Shown piece after piece: positions 1 through 12,131 of a stretch of DNA of 64,000 nt (position 1 is the stretch's first letter; every line of letters starts with the position of its first letter). The DNA comes from Punica granatum (lineage: Eukaryota > Streptophyta > Magnoliopsida > Myrtales > Lythraceae). The stretch spans positions 20,930,274 to 20,994,273 of the forward strand of contig NC_045129.1 in NCBI RefSeq assembly GCF_007655135.1, in the 5' to 3' direction. Position numbers and translations under genes: made by a program. The notes beneath the pieces were generated by a model that saw only the letters and a list, made by a program, of their open reading frames with translations, searched no databases and had not been told where the DNA came from.

Positions 1-2529
1 CGCGGTGAGGACTTTCAACAAAGCATTCCGATGCGGCTCGGAGCTCAAAAGCAACGCGAGGAGCGAGATATGGGCGGGTGACTTGCCCATTTGCTCCACC
101 ACTTTGTACTCACTTGCCTTGATCACTTTCATGAAAGCTTCCGCTTCTTGATCGGTGACCTTCTTTGTAAAGACTGGCACGGCTTCTGGAACGGCTGAGG
201 ATGTAATAACAGGGGCTTTCCCTTTGTCTGTAGACTCTGGACCCTGATAAACTCGTCCTGAGCGCGTGATGCCCATCGCACTCATCTCATGCTCCATGTT
301 GGCAACCTCATTCCCATAATCCCAGGGAACTCGACGGTCTTGGTATGGCTCCTTCGCAAGAACCTCGATAACGAATGGGACGTCAGATGTAAATGCATCA
401 TTTGTCGGAGCATAATTGACAATAAAGGGAATTGAGGTCTTCTGCGCGTCTTCTTCCTCTTTGATAGAAGCGATGCTGATCATGTTGATAGAAGGTCCTG
501 AACCTGATCCATGATCGGGGAGAGGGTTTGCGCGGACATTCGGTGGCTTCACTTCATTAAAGGAGATTTGCCTTGCGTCGATCAACTCCTGAATTTTATT
601 CCGGAGTGTCCAGCAATTGTCGAGGGTATGACCAGGAGCACCCCGATGGAATTCACAGTGTAAGTTCTGATTCTGCACTGCGGGGTCAAAGTTGGGACCA
701 GGCGCTTCTGTTCTGATCTTGTTGCCTGCAAGAAGCTGCCTGAATATGTGAGAGAGAGGGGCTGGTAAAGTGGTGTACTGCTTGCGTGGACGCGGTTGTG
801 CAACTTTGTCCTGATAAGTTCTGGGGGCTGGAGCACGTTGAACCGACTGAGGAGATCTCGAAGCCGGGGGTCTACCTTGTTGAGCCTGAGCAGGAATATG
901 CTGTTGCGGAAGTTGCGACTGGATAACAGTTGGCGGGGTTGGGAAATAAGCCTGCGATGTTTGGTAGGGCTGCACATAATGCACGGGATGTGCATATGCC
1001 TGGGGAGTCTGTAATGCAGGAGTATAGTCCACCGAAATCGGCTGTGAAGCCTGATATCCGGAGTTGACGGCGCCAATAGTCATGTCTTTGCTTCTCCTGG
1101 AGGTTCCAGCAGTCTGCTTCTTTGACGTCTCTCCATCCTTTTTCGTTGATGGGCCTTCGATTCTTCCTAACTTAACACCCATGTCAAGCTTCTTTCCTGC
1201 CTCGATCAAGTCCGAGAAGGAGGAAATATGAGCCAGGAGATGTGAGTAATACGCGCCTCTGAGTGTGGAGTGGAACAGCTGAACTTGTTGTCGCTCAGTG
1301 ATTGGAGGAATGTGCTTTGCTGCTCTTCCTCTCCATTCCGTTGCGTATGCTTCGAAAGCTTGACCCTCCTTCATCTCTGTCATGCTGAGATCGAGAAGGG
1401 TAGGAGGTGTTTCCGCACAAAATCGATACTGGTCGAGGAACTTCTGAGAAAGATCTGTCCATGTAGGGACATCGCCGGCTTTCAGGGTCATAAACCAATC
1501 TAGCGCCGATCCCATAAGACTATCTTGGAAAGTCTGAATGACGAATTCCTCATAATCCCAGTATGAGAGCATTTTGCTCTGATAATGACGGAGATGATGC
1601 CGAGGGTCTCTGGTCCCATCATATCTTTTGAACTCTGGAATTTTGATCTTAGGGGGCAGCCGCATGCCTGGAAAGAGATTCCAGTCACTGTCACTGAAAT
1701 CGAAACGGGGGTTGCCTACTTGGAGGGCTCGAATGGTTTCCTCCATTCTCTTTATTCTCCTCTCCTGTTCATTCTCCGCTTCGAGAGGAACGTTTGTCGG
1801 TAGAGCTGGAGGGGCAGCCTGAGTAGGCGTGCCCGGTTCAGTGGGAGGAATGTTTAGGGGCGGTGGAGCAGGGTAAGAAAAGCTTATTTGGGGTTGTGGA
1901 GTTTGGAAAGGAAATTGGTCTGCAGTGGAAACAGGAGCCTGTGCGATCGTGACCGGAGGAACTGTCGGTGGTGGCACAGTATAGATTGGAGGATGCATTG
2001 ACACGGTTAGCGGTGGCAGCGCATGCATAGTAGAGTCCGTGGATAAGAAAGCTGCTGGTGGCAACGGAACTGCTGTTGGAGCAGGTGGTGGCGGTAAAGG
2101 ATCATTGATCGGATGGACTGTTGGTGCAAACGCCATTGCCGAGAAAGATGCGTCTTCAGCCTCCGAAGCAAAGGTTGGAGTGACCATTGGATTTGGATCG
2201 ACAATTGGTCTATGCTCCAGAGGCGGAGTAAAGCTCGATGAGGCCTGATTCTGATTCCTGAGCATGGCCATGAGCTCAGTCATGTTGGTGGCCATGTTGG
2301 CCGCCAAGTGGTTCACCATTCCTTCTAACGCAGTAAAACGTGCGGACTCCACAAGGTTGGACGCCGTCTGTACTGTTGGTGGAGGATGTCCGATAGGGAC
2401 GCCTGAATGCGCTGTAGATATGTCCGTGAGCATTACAGGTGATGTAACTTGCGTCAGTGGTGTTTGAGAATGTATCGGCGTTGGCGGAGTATCCTGTTCA
2501 AGAATGGCGGGTTGTTGGTCTTCTGCCAT
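1..2529 (-). CDS. gag-pro polyprotein of element A, partial
   Basis: The reading frame starts at the ATG complementary to 2527-2529 (context GTAAGGATGG) and is open to the window edge, giving about 843 codons. It matches the first 843 codons of the B gag-pro frame. It contains the proline-rich N-terminus, the retrotransposon gag domain (about residues 283-460) and the C-x2-H-x5-H-x4-C knuckle near residue 625. The protease Asp-Asn-Gly-Ser motif lies beyond the edge. I saw one substitution against B (1226 versus 26575) in the lines compared. Product: Gag, which forms the cytoplasmic particle and binds element RNA. The partial copy looks intact; whether it is expressed cannot be told. Confidence 0.88.
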   Translation of the reverse strand, partial: MAEDQQPAILEQDTPPTPIHSQTPLTQVTSPVMLTDISTAHSGVPIGHPPPTVQTASNLVESARFTALEGMVNHLAANMATNMTELMAMLRNQNQASSSFTPPLEHRPIVDPNPMVTPTFASEAEDASFSAMAFAPTVHPINDPLPPPPAPTAVPLPPAAFLSTDSTMHALPPLTVSMHPPIYTVPPPTVPPVTIAQAPVSTADQFPFQTPQPQISFSYPAPPPLNIPPTEPGTPTQAAPPALPTNVPLEAENEQERRIKRMEETIRALQVGNPRFDFSDSDWNLFPGMRLPPKIKIPEFKRYDGTRDPRHHLRHYQSKMLSYWDYEEFVIQTFQDSLMGSALDWFMTLKAGDVPTWTDLSQKFLDQYRFCAETPPTLLDLSMTEMKEGQAFEAYATEWRGRAAKHIPPITERQQVQLFHSTLRGAYYSHLLAHISSFSDLIEAGKKLDMGVKLGRIEGPSTKKDGETSKKQTAGTSRRSKDMTIGAVNSGYQASQPISVDYTPALQTPQAYAHPVHYVQPYQTSQAYFPTPPTVIQSQLPQQHIPAQAQQGRPPASRSPQSVQRAPAPRTYQDKVAQPRPRKQYTTLPAPLSHIFRQLLAGNKIRTEAPGPNFDPAVQNQNLHCEFHRGAPGHTLDNCWTLRNKIQELIDARQISFNEVKPPNVRANPLPDHGSGSGPSINMISIASIKEEEDAQKTSIPFIVNYAPTNDAFTSDVPFVIEVLAKEPYQDRRVPWDYGNEVANMEHEMSAMGITRSGRVYQGPESTDKGKAPVITSSAVPEAVPVFTKKVTDQEAEAFMKVIKASEYKVVEQMGKSPAHISLLALLLSSEPHRNALLKVLTA

Positions 2530-2684
2530 CCTTACTCGTGCACGAGTCGGATATCGATGGGACGCCAGTTGTTAGTACCTGTATGCGTAAGTGTATGAGT
2601 GTACTTATAGTGCTTTGACTATCTTCAAAATATAGATGACAGTATATGAATGCATGAGGTGCATAAGTTTGAAAATACTAATGC

Positions 2685-2759
2685 CATTACATCAGTTTGA
2701 TTCATATTCTATAATTTATAAAGACAGTCTGTTTGAAAAGGAAACATAAACATTAAACC
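2685..2759 (-). repeat. Downstream arm of the ORF1-flanking inverted repeat (element A)
   Basis: Two blocks, CATTACATCAGTTTG (2685-2699) and ATAAACATTAAACC (2746-2759), are complementary to the arm at 4352-4383 on the other side of ORF1. The blocks are 46 nt apart here but only 3 nt apart in the other arm. The arrangement is identical to that of element B. Confidence 0.85.
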
Positions 2760-2834
2760 GCCAACTATTACAACCCGTAGCTGAGTGAACGCTGCGTGGG
2801 TCCGGTGCGGGGCAAAAGCGTTAACAAACTAAAC

Positions 2835-4329
2835 CTAAGGATGAAAGACCTTGCGAGCTTTTGCCCGCGCTCGGTCCAGCATAGCGCTCAAACGCGCTAT
2901 CTCCCTGTCTTGGTTCGCTATGCGTGCGCGAATCTGAGCCAACTCGCTCTGAAGCTCTCTGTGATCAGTGAGTTCTGCGCGAATATCCACAAGCTCACAA
3001 CGGAGTCGATCTCGCTCTTCTCTGATGGACTGCAATTCTGTGCGCATGACTCCTTGGACTGAGCTCTCCGCGTCTGGAATGTCTGCATGCGGTGCGTGAG
3101 GAATCCGCGGCAAATGTCGTCGACGAACGGGTGTGAGTCCCTGTGGATGGAATTGCGCCACATATGCTACGGTAGCTGAGAAAGCTCGTTCGTCGTCGGT
3201 AGGGTGCTCCGGGAAATAGAGCTCTTGAACGGTGCGCGTGTTCCATAAACGTTGAACTTCTCTAATCCGCAGAACCCTATCTGGAAGTAAAGTTATAATA
3301 TCCGTCCACATGAAGCGGTGTGGAGTGCGATCTGCCTCTCTAGGAATATCCTGTAAGCCGCCAAGTTGTCTGATGACTCGGGCTGGGAAAACAAGTGTGC
3401 TCCCTAAGTGACTGATCAGAGGAAGTCCTATGACTGAAGGGCATCCAATGGTCATGGGTCCACCGGGATTCCAGCGAGCAGCCCACAAAAACTGTGCCGG
3501 GGTGAGTCTCTTGAAGAACTGGATCCAATCGGTGTAGTCGCGATCGGAGGGCCGAAACACTTGAAGTAGGCGAGCGATGAGCGAACGCTCGTCAGTGATG
3601 TAGGAAAAGGGATGTGATGAGCAGAACGGCCTGATGTGTGCGAGGAGCCAAATCTGAAGAAGATGCGGAGCTCCTCTCATTCTACCACGTCGAACCTCTC
3701 GTACATAGTCAAGAACCGAATGGTCTCAGCCAAGACGGCTTCTACATAGCTACGGCCTCCTACCACTTGGAGGATGACTTGGGCAAGTGCCCCGTCTATG
3801 AGGTTCGACGAGTGGGGGAATAGGATGGTCCCAAAGATGAGCAAGAGGAACCCGTGACAGGCGTCACGCTGGTACGATTCTCCCCTGGCATTGAGAGAAC
3901 GAACATGTATGAAGTCTATGAGCCATGCGGTCCTAACGCTATGCTCCCCTCCATGCTGAAGCTCAAGACGAATTTCTTCGTCGCGGAGATCTAAGAGGAT
4001 GGCGAGTCTACTCTGTATCGTGGCGAACTGGTTGGGCGCCACGATGTCGAGGGTCGGCATGGGTCGCTGAATGAGTGCCGCGTACTCCTCTACTGTGGGA
4101 GCTAGCTCTGACCCCTGAAAACTGAATACGGCCCGCTGAGTGTCCAAAAACTAATAGCAGTTCTGAGTAGGGTCCAGTCAATGGGGGAATCAGCGAGTAA
4201 TGGCAAGTCTCCTATGATGAGCCGGAGGAATGCACGGTCAACTGGGCGGAATGTATTCCAAAGGCGAGTAATGTCCGCAGATGGCATGATGATGACATCG
4301 AGCCTAAGACAGGGATGCGAGCGATCCAT
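2835..4329 (-). pseudogene. ORF1 of element A (DUF7745/plant-mobile-like), frameshifted
   Basis: ORF1 lies between PBS and gag, the position of the extra ORF typical of Ogre elements. The frame opens at the ATG complementary to 4327-4329 and ends near 2835. Two single-base deletions against B break it: one G lost from a G-run near 4147, and one C lost near 3716. Corrected, the length equals B's, about 498 codons. Visible features are an N-terminal block with DWTLL and FWD-type motifs, the block HGFLLLIFGT, a LPxISHLGS-type block, and an arginine/glutamate-rich coiled-coil C-terminus. The family is known only as a domain shared by plant transposons; its biochemical role is unknown. Both deletions are homopolymer-type or single-base, so sequence error is possible. 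Confidence 0.8.
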
Positions 4330-4351
4330 CCTTACCTAATGGAGAGATGTT

Positions 4352-4383
4352 GGTTTAATGTTTATAAACAAACTGATGTAATG
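4352..4383 (-). repeat. Upstream arm of the ORF1-flanking inverted repeat (element A)
   Basis: The two blocks, complementary to those at 2685-2759, are separated by only 3 nt here. The arm lies about 22 nt upstream of the ORF1 ATG, between the 5' UTR and the GTAAGGATGG start context. Confidence 0.85.
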
Positions 4384-4910
4384 TCCTAGGTTGTTTTGAA
4401 AACATGCATGCAGTGCAGAAAAGTAAAGTATATCTGTATCTATTACAATGTACATCGCTCATTGTAGAAAAACAACAAAAGGCCCGCCTAAAAGAAAACT
4501 ACGAGCCGACTCAAAGACTCAACTTTTGGGTCGGTTGACGGCATGAGGTTTGTTTTGGTCCAGCATGACGGTCCCTGTTTATGCATGGTTTCAGTGTTCT
4601 ACTGGGAAAACCACTAACTAGGGATGGGGGCTCCCGATTCAAGGGGATCAATTCCTTGAAATCGAGCGAGGATCTTTGGGGGCCAGTTTGGTGGCGGAGC
4701 CAACTCGATCCGTTCCCTTACTCGGAACCTCTGACTAACCTAGCTTCCTAGATTGGTGCCCGTGGGATTTCAGGCATTTGGTACCTAAATCCACTAGAAT
4801 GATGCAATGCGAGTGCAGAAAAGTAAATGTGCAAGAAAAGTAAATGTACAGAAAGCGATAAATAAACATGCAAGCAAGCAAACGGATCGAGCCTGAATCC
4901 ACTAAGCATG

Positions 4911-4928
4911 TCCCCAGTGGAGTCGCCA
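4911..4928 (-). other. Primer binding site of element A (tRNA-Arg)
   Basis: The minus-strand sequence TGGCGACTCCACTGGGGA starts 3 nt inside the 5' LTR. It is complementary to the 3' end, including CCA, of a plant tRNA-Arg ending in ...CCCAGTGGAGTCG, as I recall that tRNA. Ogre elements are known to use tRNA-Arg. Confidence 0.85.
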
Positions 4929-7442
4929 AGCTGTACGGACCCGAATGTGGACTCTCGTCGGGGCCCGCATTGCGCGCTTTTGGATCGCGCGGCTTGAGAG
5001 TGTCCACCTTCCCGTGGGGACGCGTGACGGACACGCGTGAGAGAAGGAGTCGCCACTTATCATTTTACGACCCGTAGGTCGAGGGCGGATAAGTTACCCG
5101 AGTCTAGGGGTATGGAACACCTAGTTTGTCGTTAAGGCATTGATCTGTGCGGAACCGGAAAATCCGTGTTCGGGGGTTCATGTTACATGCGGGCTTATAT
5201 CCCGCACGCCCTTTCGGTACTCTGGTTTGCTAGGCTTGCATTTTTGTTTTATTTACCGCATGAATTAGGCTGCACTCGGCTCACACGTTTTGACACCGTA
5301 ACTTCGATGAATTAAACGATGTCGGTGGAGAAGCTGAGAGAGAAGTAAACCCGTGTGTCGGGGAATTGGTTCACAATCTTGCGTTACAGTTCATCGAACC
5401 ATGGAGGTTGAATCCCTGCGTGAACCAGAACCGCGAGTTCTTGGATTTACTTGTATCTGGGCAAGCATTAGACCGATTCGATTAATTCGACTCTCGGACC
5501 GTTCGCTCACCGACTGGAATTCTTACAGAATAAATGTACAAAATAAAATCCTTACAATGCTCTCGAAAACAATAAATACAAATTACAAATGGCCGAATTC
5601 CAGTCGACTAGCGTTCGGTTATTATTCCACTCTAACTCACCGCGAGTTTAGGGAAAAAGACCGAAGAACTGAAATTCAATGGACGCTCTCACTGAATAGG
5701 GCGTTGGACCCTGTGAGTGTTGATTAGGGTGTTGAACCCTGTGCTCGATGATTAGGGTGTTGAACCCTAATATTATTCGGCCTAGGGATCAAGCTCGACC
5801 CGTATGGCAAACAAGTGCGGAAAGATAACACGCAACATGTTAATAACAGACAAGGTGTTTTGTATTTACCGAATGTACGTGGATTAACAAGTTTATTAAT
5901 CCAAAAGTGTTTTTGCAAGCAAATGCCATATGCTAAGCAATCAAACACGTGCCAATGTTTTAGTATTCTGCTTTTGTTGGAAATTTGGAAAAGAGAATCA
6001 AATATCATGTGTGTAGATTGCTTTTATAGTGATTCGGTGTTGTGACACTGAATTACCACTGAATTGATCCAAACTTGTATTTTGACTCTAGATTTGGAAC
6101 CTAGAGTTCCGCCTAACCATTTTCTAGGATTTGGTTAAGTCGAGTGAAATGATTAGTCCGATAACTGTATTTTGATACAGAATACCCAACTAACATCTTA
6201 AACTGCGCTAGGATGTCGGCGAATCACGAAATGATGTTCTTGCCTTTGATTTGAAAATTTGTTTTCAGAAAAGGAGAACAACACAATAAGGATTTGAAAG
6301 TATGAGGGTTTTGAAAAGGGCATTAACACCGTTTTGTAATTCGTCGACGCGAGTTACAAATTAATGTCCAATTCGTGCAAAGTTATTTAAATGGAATGAA
6401 TTAACCGTGTGAACGTCCCGATTAACCCGTTCGTGGAATTAATGCTTAAGGTTATTGCCGAATACTTTAATTGTGAAAACGATTCGTGATTCGGCGACCA
6501 ACACGAATCCATAAGGATCGAGGATATTTGGTCCAATGACCGAAACTACCCTCGTAACCGAATGGACCCGAATGAGTCAACGATACCCGAATCCATGCAT
6601 GTTTTGTTTTGAAAAGACATGTAATCGATGTTTTAACATGGGAATCGTGGAAATATCGAAATTACACTTTCGTACAATCCGAGAAATGAATTAAACTCGA
6701 AATAAGGAAATCATTCTTGATCCAAAAGGGCCAAGAAGCCCTCGGCTTCACCTTGTCAAAGATGGCCGAATACTCTCATGGCTCGATTCAAATCACAAAG
6801 AATTTCCTTGTCTTGGTTTAATCATTTTTCGCATGCTCAAACATCAAACATCATGAATAACACGTTTTGACAAAAGCCGGTATTACCATGATTTGATTAA
6901 CTCATTTAAACATGCAAACATTCACAAACATGTTATTTAAGGAATCGATAAAATAATACCGGCTTCATGCATGCAAGAACAACAAAATAAACTCGGAAAA
7001 TAACTTGGATCGGGCTAAGGAGACCAATCTTAACCCTAAAAGAGCAACTCAAGTCTCGGCCATCCCATTTAGAGACTTGGCCGTGAGCTCACTTGCCATT
7101 TCCGGGTCGAGATGGTCTTCCAAACAACAATCCAAACCTTTTTCCGACATGCTAGCAAGTTATAAGGTAATACACATGCATAATATAACATAAAATTGCA
7201 TAAAAGTTAAGTCTTGCAAGTTAAGTATGCATAAAATACCATAGTACTCCATAGCCATGCAAAAATATAAAAAGCCCTAACTCCTCTAAGTCAAGAGTGA
7301 TTTACCTAGCCTCGGGATACGAGGAAAGAGTCGGGGAAGTGTTCGAGAGTCGGGTGACTCGGTTGAACGCTTGGAAGGATGCTCGGGTGCAAAGGATGCA
7401 CGTTCGGGGAGCTAGGTGCACGGGGAATGCGGCTGGAATGCA

Positions 7443-7563
7443 CGGGAGGCGCGCGGCGTGCGCGGGGTGCGGGCAGGCGCGCGGGCGTGCAAGCGTGCCC
7501 GCGGGGCGCGCGGGCGTGCGCGCGGGCGTGCGCGGGCGTGCGCGCGGTTGGCGCTGGCGGGTC
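7443..7563 (-). repeat. GC-rich low-complexity tract in LTR (121 bp)
   Basis: Irregular CGCGCACGCCC-type repeats, flanked on both sides by ordinary LTR sequence. Homologous tracts are 181 bp and 144 bp in the two LTRs of B. It lies downstream of the TATA motif and so would be in the transcribed leader. Open frames across it are composition artefacts. Confidence 0.8.
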
Positions 7564-7920
7564 ACTATTCACCCGAGAGTAGCGATTTTACCCGAAATGC
7601 ACTATTTGACCTGAAACAATAATTTAAAGACTTCAAATGGAAAAACCAATTTCACCAATGAACTCCATGGGTCCAAAATGAGTGGGTTATGAAGTTTGAG
7701 AAATTTTGAGCTTAACTCGGGATGATGAACATCGGCTTCCGACTTAAGAACTCAAGGCTCTCTTTTGATCTTTTAGGTTTTCTTTTCTCTTCCTTCTAAG
7801 GGCTGAAGTTTTCTGGTTCTTGAGTGTTCTTGGCTATGGAGTTTGAGAGGATTTCTTGAAAGAGAAAGGTTGGAGAGAGTGTGTAAGAGGAGAAGTTATT
7901 ATCTTAATCACTTTTGGGCC

Positions 7921-7927
7921 ATTTATA
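7921..7927 (-). promoter_or_regulatory. Putative TATA box of A 5' LTR
   Basis: TATAAAT on the minus strand in the context GCCTATAAATGG, about 1.6 kb into the LTR. The same position holds TATAAAT in both B LTRs and a TATA-like motif in C and D. Transcription would start about 30 nt further on. Confidence 0.6.
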
Positions 7928-9531
7928 GGCAAAGCTAATGGCACAATTAGCAAAAGCAAGTGCTCTTAACCCCCATGCTTAGAAAATATCAAGCCTCATC
8001 CTCTTCCATTGCATTAATGAAGAAGAGATAAGACATTGATGAGCATTGATGAGCATTGATGGAGGCTTTAGTGTTCTCTTCAAACTCTTGGATATTTTCA
8101 AGCAAGAGTGCAAGTTGGCTTCTTGCATTGAAGAAGAAGAAGAAGCTTCTAGAGTAAAGGGTGACTCATCTTGAATAGCCCGTGGGTCCCACGACCGAAG
8201 AGGAGAAACCGGGAAAAAGCTCGGGTCTCGATTGATCGCGCATTCGAAGTTCGCGGTTTGAATTGAACGTCGAATTATCGATATACGCGAGGAAATGGAT
8301 TTAATGAGTCCGAGATTGGCATTTTCCGTGAGAAATTGCCAAATGTCTGTATGAGGCTTGGAAGCCGGTTTTGCTCCTTTTATGCATTCAGAGCGAGGTT
8401 ACCCACTTCTGACAGCATATCTTGTATCTGCATCCCACGTCGGTCATTTTGACATAAATTGTCAAATTACGTGAACCCTTGTCCCTTAAACCGGTAAATA
8501 CAAATATGGAGCCGGAGATGTCCTAGGAGGCCGAAACTGGATTTCTCAGATTGCTTTCTGAGTTTCTTGGGCGATCCGGAGATTACTGCGATCTCTGTTT
8601 GCTGAGATTGGGCCTCTAAGGATATGAAAAGTGCATCCGAGACCCTTAAAGCACTGCTCGAGGGGTCTAGATGAGTTGTGTGACTCATTTGGACAATTCC
8701 ACATTGAGCCTTGAGAAGGCTAGCATTGTGTAAGGTAAGCATCCGGCGTCAAGTTTCCCCAAAGAGGACCTCCGGATATGGATTTTCACTGAAAATGGCC
8801 TTTTGTGCCCCTCGGAGGTTACTCGGGAAACCGTGAAGGGTTTTGCTGTCTGTTTTGCCCAATTGCGAATGTCCGCTGGAGTTTTCAGGGCAATGTAGTG
8901 TGAACTTCGTTTGCCGTAATTCCATCAGACCAGTCTCCGGTTACGCTCTTCCGAAGAAGGGTATGCCCGTTTTGTCATTCGGAAGTCATTCAGAGTGTCT
9001 GTATGGCTTCTAAAAGACAATATGAAGCATTGCTCGTGCTCTGTATGATTGAGGGGCATGGCCGCATCTGATATTTGGAATTAACTTTTCTTCGAGAAAC
9101 CGGCATTTTTGGACTTCCACTGAAAAGTTGTCTGTATACAGAAAGTTGTTCTGTATAGAGCAGATGATTTGCAAAATGCCTTTGGGGACACTTTTCATCT
9201 GTTTGGCATTGGAGTGGATTTTTGGGGTCCAATATTGGCTGTCTTCCGATGATCGAGCGAACTATCGGAAAATAGAACTGTCCGTGTGATATACTGAAAA
9301 TGCCGGTTTTGGATATTGCTGAGCTCTCTAGTCACTCTATTACCCTTTGGTGACCCCTGGAGTCCTTCTGTCATATGCATGTGTCATTTGCCCGATTTTG
9401 CCGACTTGAGGATGAATAGTGATTTTCTGCTCTGTTAAGTCGTTTTTCTGTATTCTGCTCAGGTTGTGGCTTGGATCATTGCTGATATCATCGTTTGGAA
9501 AGGTGAGCCAAAATGGGGTGCTGACACCCCC

Positions 9532-11707
9532 TCATCCTTTATCTAACAGTACGCCGGCAATTGTTAGGGTGCATGTTAGGGCAAGAGGAGGAATCCACAC
9601 ACACGGAGCACGCAATCTATTATCTAAGCAAAAAATTCACCGAAGAAGAGTCCAATTATCCTGAAATCGAAAAGATGTGCTGTGCATTGGTGTGGGTCAT
9701 GCAAAGGCTCCGACAATACACGCTCTATCATACGATTCGCTTGCTGTCAAAGGCGGACCCCCTAAAGTATTTACTTGATAACCTGTCCTCCATGCGGAAC
9801 ATTGCTAAATGGCGTTGTCAGTTAACGGAGTACGACATTGAGTACGTATCCCGCACCTTGGTTAAGGGCCAAGCGATCGCAGATCATTTGGCAGAATTCC
9901 TAATTGAAGACAGCACGCCGATCAATCCCGACTTCCCGGACGAGGGAATTCTCCAAGTAGATGGTGAAGAGGAGAAGCCAGGGTGGAAGATGTACTTTGA
10001 CGGTGCCGTCAATTCCACAGGATCCGACATCGGCGCAGTACTGATAGCCCCGGACGGACGCTATTACCCAGTGGCGGCAAAAGTTGACTTCCCATGCACC
10101 AATAATGTGGCCGAGTACGAGGCATGCATCCTCGGCCTACAAGCGGCGATCGACTTCAAGGTAAAGGAGTTAGAAGTATTCGGCGATTCTATGCTCACAA
10201 TCTTCCAAACATTGGGGCAGTGGAAGACAAAGGATGCGAAGCTGGTGCCATACCACGAGTACCTCGAAGGGTTAACGGAGAGCTTTGAGGACATCTCCTT
10301 CACCTACACCCCGCGCATGAAGAATCAATTCGCAGATGCACTTGCGACGCTCACTTCCATGGTAAGAATCACATGGGAAAACCTTATCGAGCCCCTCGAG
10401 ATTGAGATAGCCAAAGGCCCGCCCCACTGTAATGCAATCGAAGCGACTGAGGCGAAGCCGTGGTACGAAGACATTAAGAACTTCTTACGAACTGGCCAAT
10501 ATCCCCCATTCGCCGATCGTTGCGATCGAAAGACGCTCAGGCGCCTCGTGATACACTATTTCTGAACGGCGAGATACTTTACCGCCGTTCCTTCGACTCC
10601 ATACTCCTCCGATACATCGACGGACATGAATCACGACGTCTCATGGAGGAAATGCACGGAGGAAATTGCGGATCCCATATGAACGGTCTCATGCTCGCTA
10701 AAAAGATTATGCGCTTAGGCTACTATTGGTCCACCATGGAGACCGATTGCGTGAAGCACGTTAGGCATTGCCACCGATGCCAGGTTTACGCAGATCAGGT
10801 CAAGGCGCCTCCCAATGAGCTACGCCCTATGACGGCCTCGTGGCCTTTTTCAATGTGGGGGATGGACGTGATCGGCCCGATCGACCCCAAGGCATCTAAC
10901 GGGCATTTGTTTATCTTGGTGGCGATTGACTACTTCACCAAATGGATCGAGGCAATAACGCTCGCGTCGGTCACTGCAAAAGCCCTGGCCCGTTTTCTCA
11001 AGCGTGACGTCATTGCCCGATACGGGGTCCCGGCAACAATCGTCACAGACAACGCCAAGAACTTGAACAACAAAATCATTGACGAGCTTTGTGCGCAATT
11101 CAAAGTCCAACATCGCAATTCCACTCCATACCGTCCCCAAATGAACGGCACGGTGGAAGCTGCGAACAAGAACATCAAAAAGATCATTCAAAAAATGACA
11201 GTGAACTACAAGGACCGGCACAAGATGCTCCCTTACGCGCTCTTGGCATACCGAATGTCCATCCGGACCTCCACGGGGGCAACTCCATATTCCTTGGTCT
11301 ACAGCATCGAAGCGGTCCTCCCGATTGAGGTTGAAATCCCCTCCATGAGGATCCTCGCCGAAACCGAACTTGAAGAGGCAGAATGGGCAAAACAGCGTTA
11401 TGAGCAGTTGAACCTCATCGACGAAAAGAGACTGAAAGCATTATGCCACAGACAGTGCTACCAACAAAGGATGGCTCGAGCATTCAACGCAAAGGTCCGC
11501 CACCGCGAATTCAATCCCGGTGACCTCATTTTGAGGAAGGTCTTACACGTTACATCGGACTCTCGGGGAAAGTTCTCATACAAATAAGATGGACCCTTTG
11601 TTGTTAAGGAGACTTTCTCCGGAGGAGCCATCATTTTGAGCGACATGGATGGGATCGAAAACGCGCTCTCGGTCAATGCTGATGCCATCAAAAAGTATTA
11701 CCCATGA
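9532..11707 (+). pseudogene. pol fragment of element C (RNase H, aRNH, integrase), decayed
   Basis: Starts inside the first RNase H, where element A interrupts the gene, and corresponds to B pol from about residue 420 to the end. In order: RNase H1 remainder; archaeal-type RNase H with YFDGAVN, AEYEA, FGDS and FADALA catalytic blocks; integrase zinc-binding His/Cys block; integrase core with WGMDVIGP, VTDNAK and NGTVEAANK (D, D, E); C-terminal tail. A one-base deletion near 10560 shifts the frame, and a TAC-to-TAA nonsense change at 11585-11587 truncates the last 40 codons. The original stop is at 11705-11707. The frame resumes cleanly after each lesion, so this is a relatively recent pseudogene. 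It retains the TVRRQ replacement in RNase H1 that is also seen in B. Confidence 0.93.
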
Positions 11708-11850
11708 CTGCTCGTATTTGTCTTTCATTTGCCTGGCCTCGTGCCCGTTTCATTTATAACACCTTCTCCATTCATTTATACATGCACCGACTTTTGTCAT
11801 TCCCTCCACCTTGAAACCTTCCTGAGAGAAAAAGAAGAATAATTTTCCCA

Positions 11851-12131
11851 CTAGGTCGAAAACTTCCCCGAGGCGGCCTAGGCAAAAGTTAGGGAACGAG
11901 GGGCACGGTTTAAAATCCCGCAAAGGGGAGTCGTGGCAAAAGGAAAGCATAAATCATTTCCTCGCTAGGTCGAAAACCCTCCAAGGGCACCCTAGGGAAA
12001 ATTAAGAGGAATCTGAGAGGTGCGATCACACCCAAACACTGGCAATCGTAGCAAAATGTGAGCATTTATGTGAGAAGAATCGAATAAAATACCCCGCTAG
12101 GTTACCACGCATCTCGCGGCCTAGGCAAAAG
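11851..12131 (+). ncRNA. Hairpin cluster after pol, element C (GCAAAA tails)
   Basis: Five inverted-repeat stems follow one another: 11851-11881, 11904-11935, 11965-11995, 12021-12050 and 12097-12124. Four are followed at once by GCAAAA and one (11995) by the variant GGAAAA. Stems 1, 3 and 5 have the outer pair CTAGG/CCTAG; stem 2 is CACGGTT/AGTCGTG. The same cluster is present in B and D with compensating changes. Its role is unknown; it may act as an RNA structure in the genomic transcript. Confidence 0.6.

Larger units (their letters stand above)
1..9526 (-). mobile_element. Element A: 5' part of a Tat/Ogre-type LTR retrotransposon
   Basis: Read on the minus strand the order is 5' LTR (9526 to 4932), tRNA-Arg PBS, 5' UTR, ORF1, gag-pro; the rest lies beyond the left edge. 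It is a near copy of 18220-27800 (element B) in inverted orientation: base 1 pairs with 27800 and the gag start at 2529 with 25272, with no net indel between. Its LTR start abuts C pol sequence at 9527, so A was inserted antisense into the RNase H part of element C's pol. Only one side of the target duplication is visible (9527-9531, CCCCC), so it cannot be confirmed. Confidence 0.92.
4932..9526 (-). repeat. 5' LTR of element A (about 4595 bp)
   Basis: It begins (minus strand) TGTCAGCACCCCATTTTGG at 9526 and ends ...GGTCCGTACA at 4932, just before the PBS. It matches both LTRs of B with roughly 1% scattered substitutions and a length difference in a GC-rich tract (7443-7563). Internal landmarks are a TATA motif at 7921-7927, the GC tract, and a three-copy 28-bp hairpin repeat near 5702-5772. 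Confidence 0.92.

Noticed and set aside
582..1076. 164-codon frame in A (also at 26725-27219 in B)
   Set aside because: Out-of-frame shadow of gag; identical only because the two elements are nearly identical.
7297..7614. Arginine/alanine-rich frames across the LTR GC tract
   Set aside because: Composition artefact; the tract varies in length between LTR copies and frames are not maintained.
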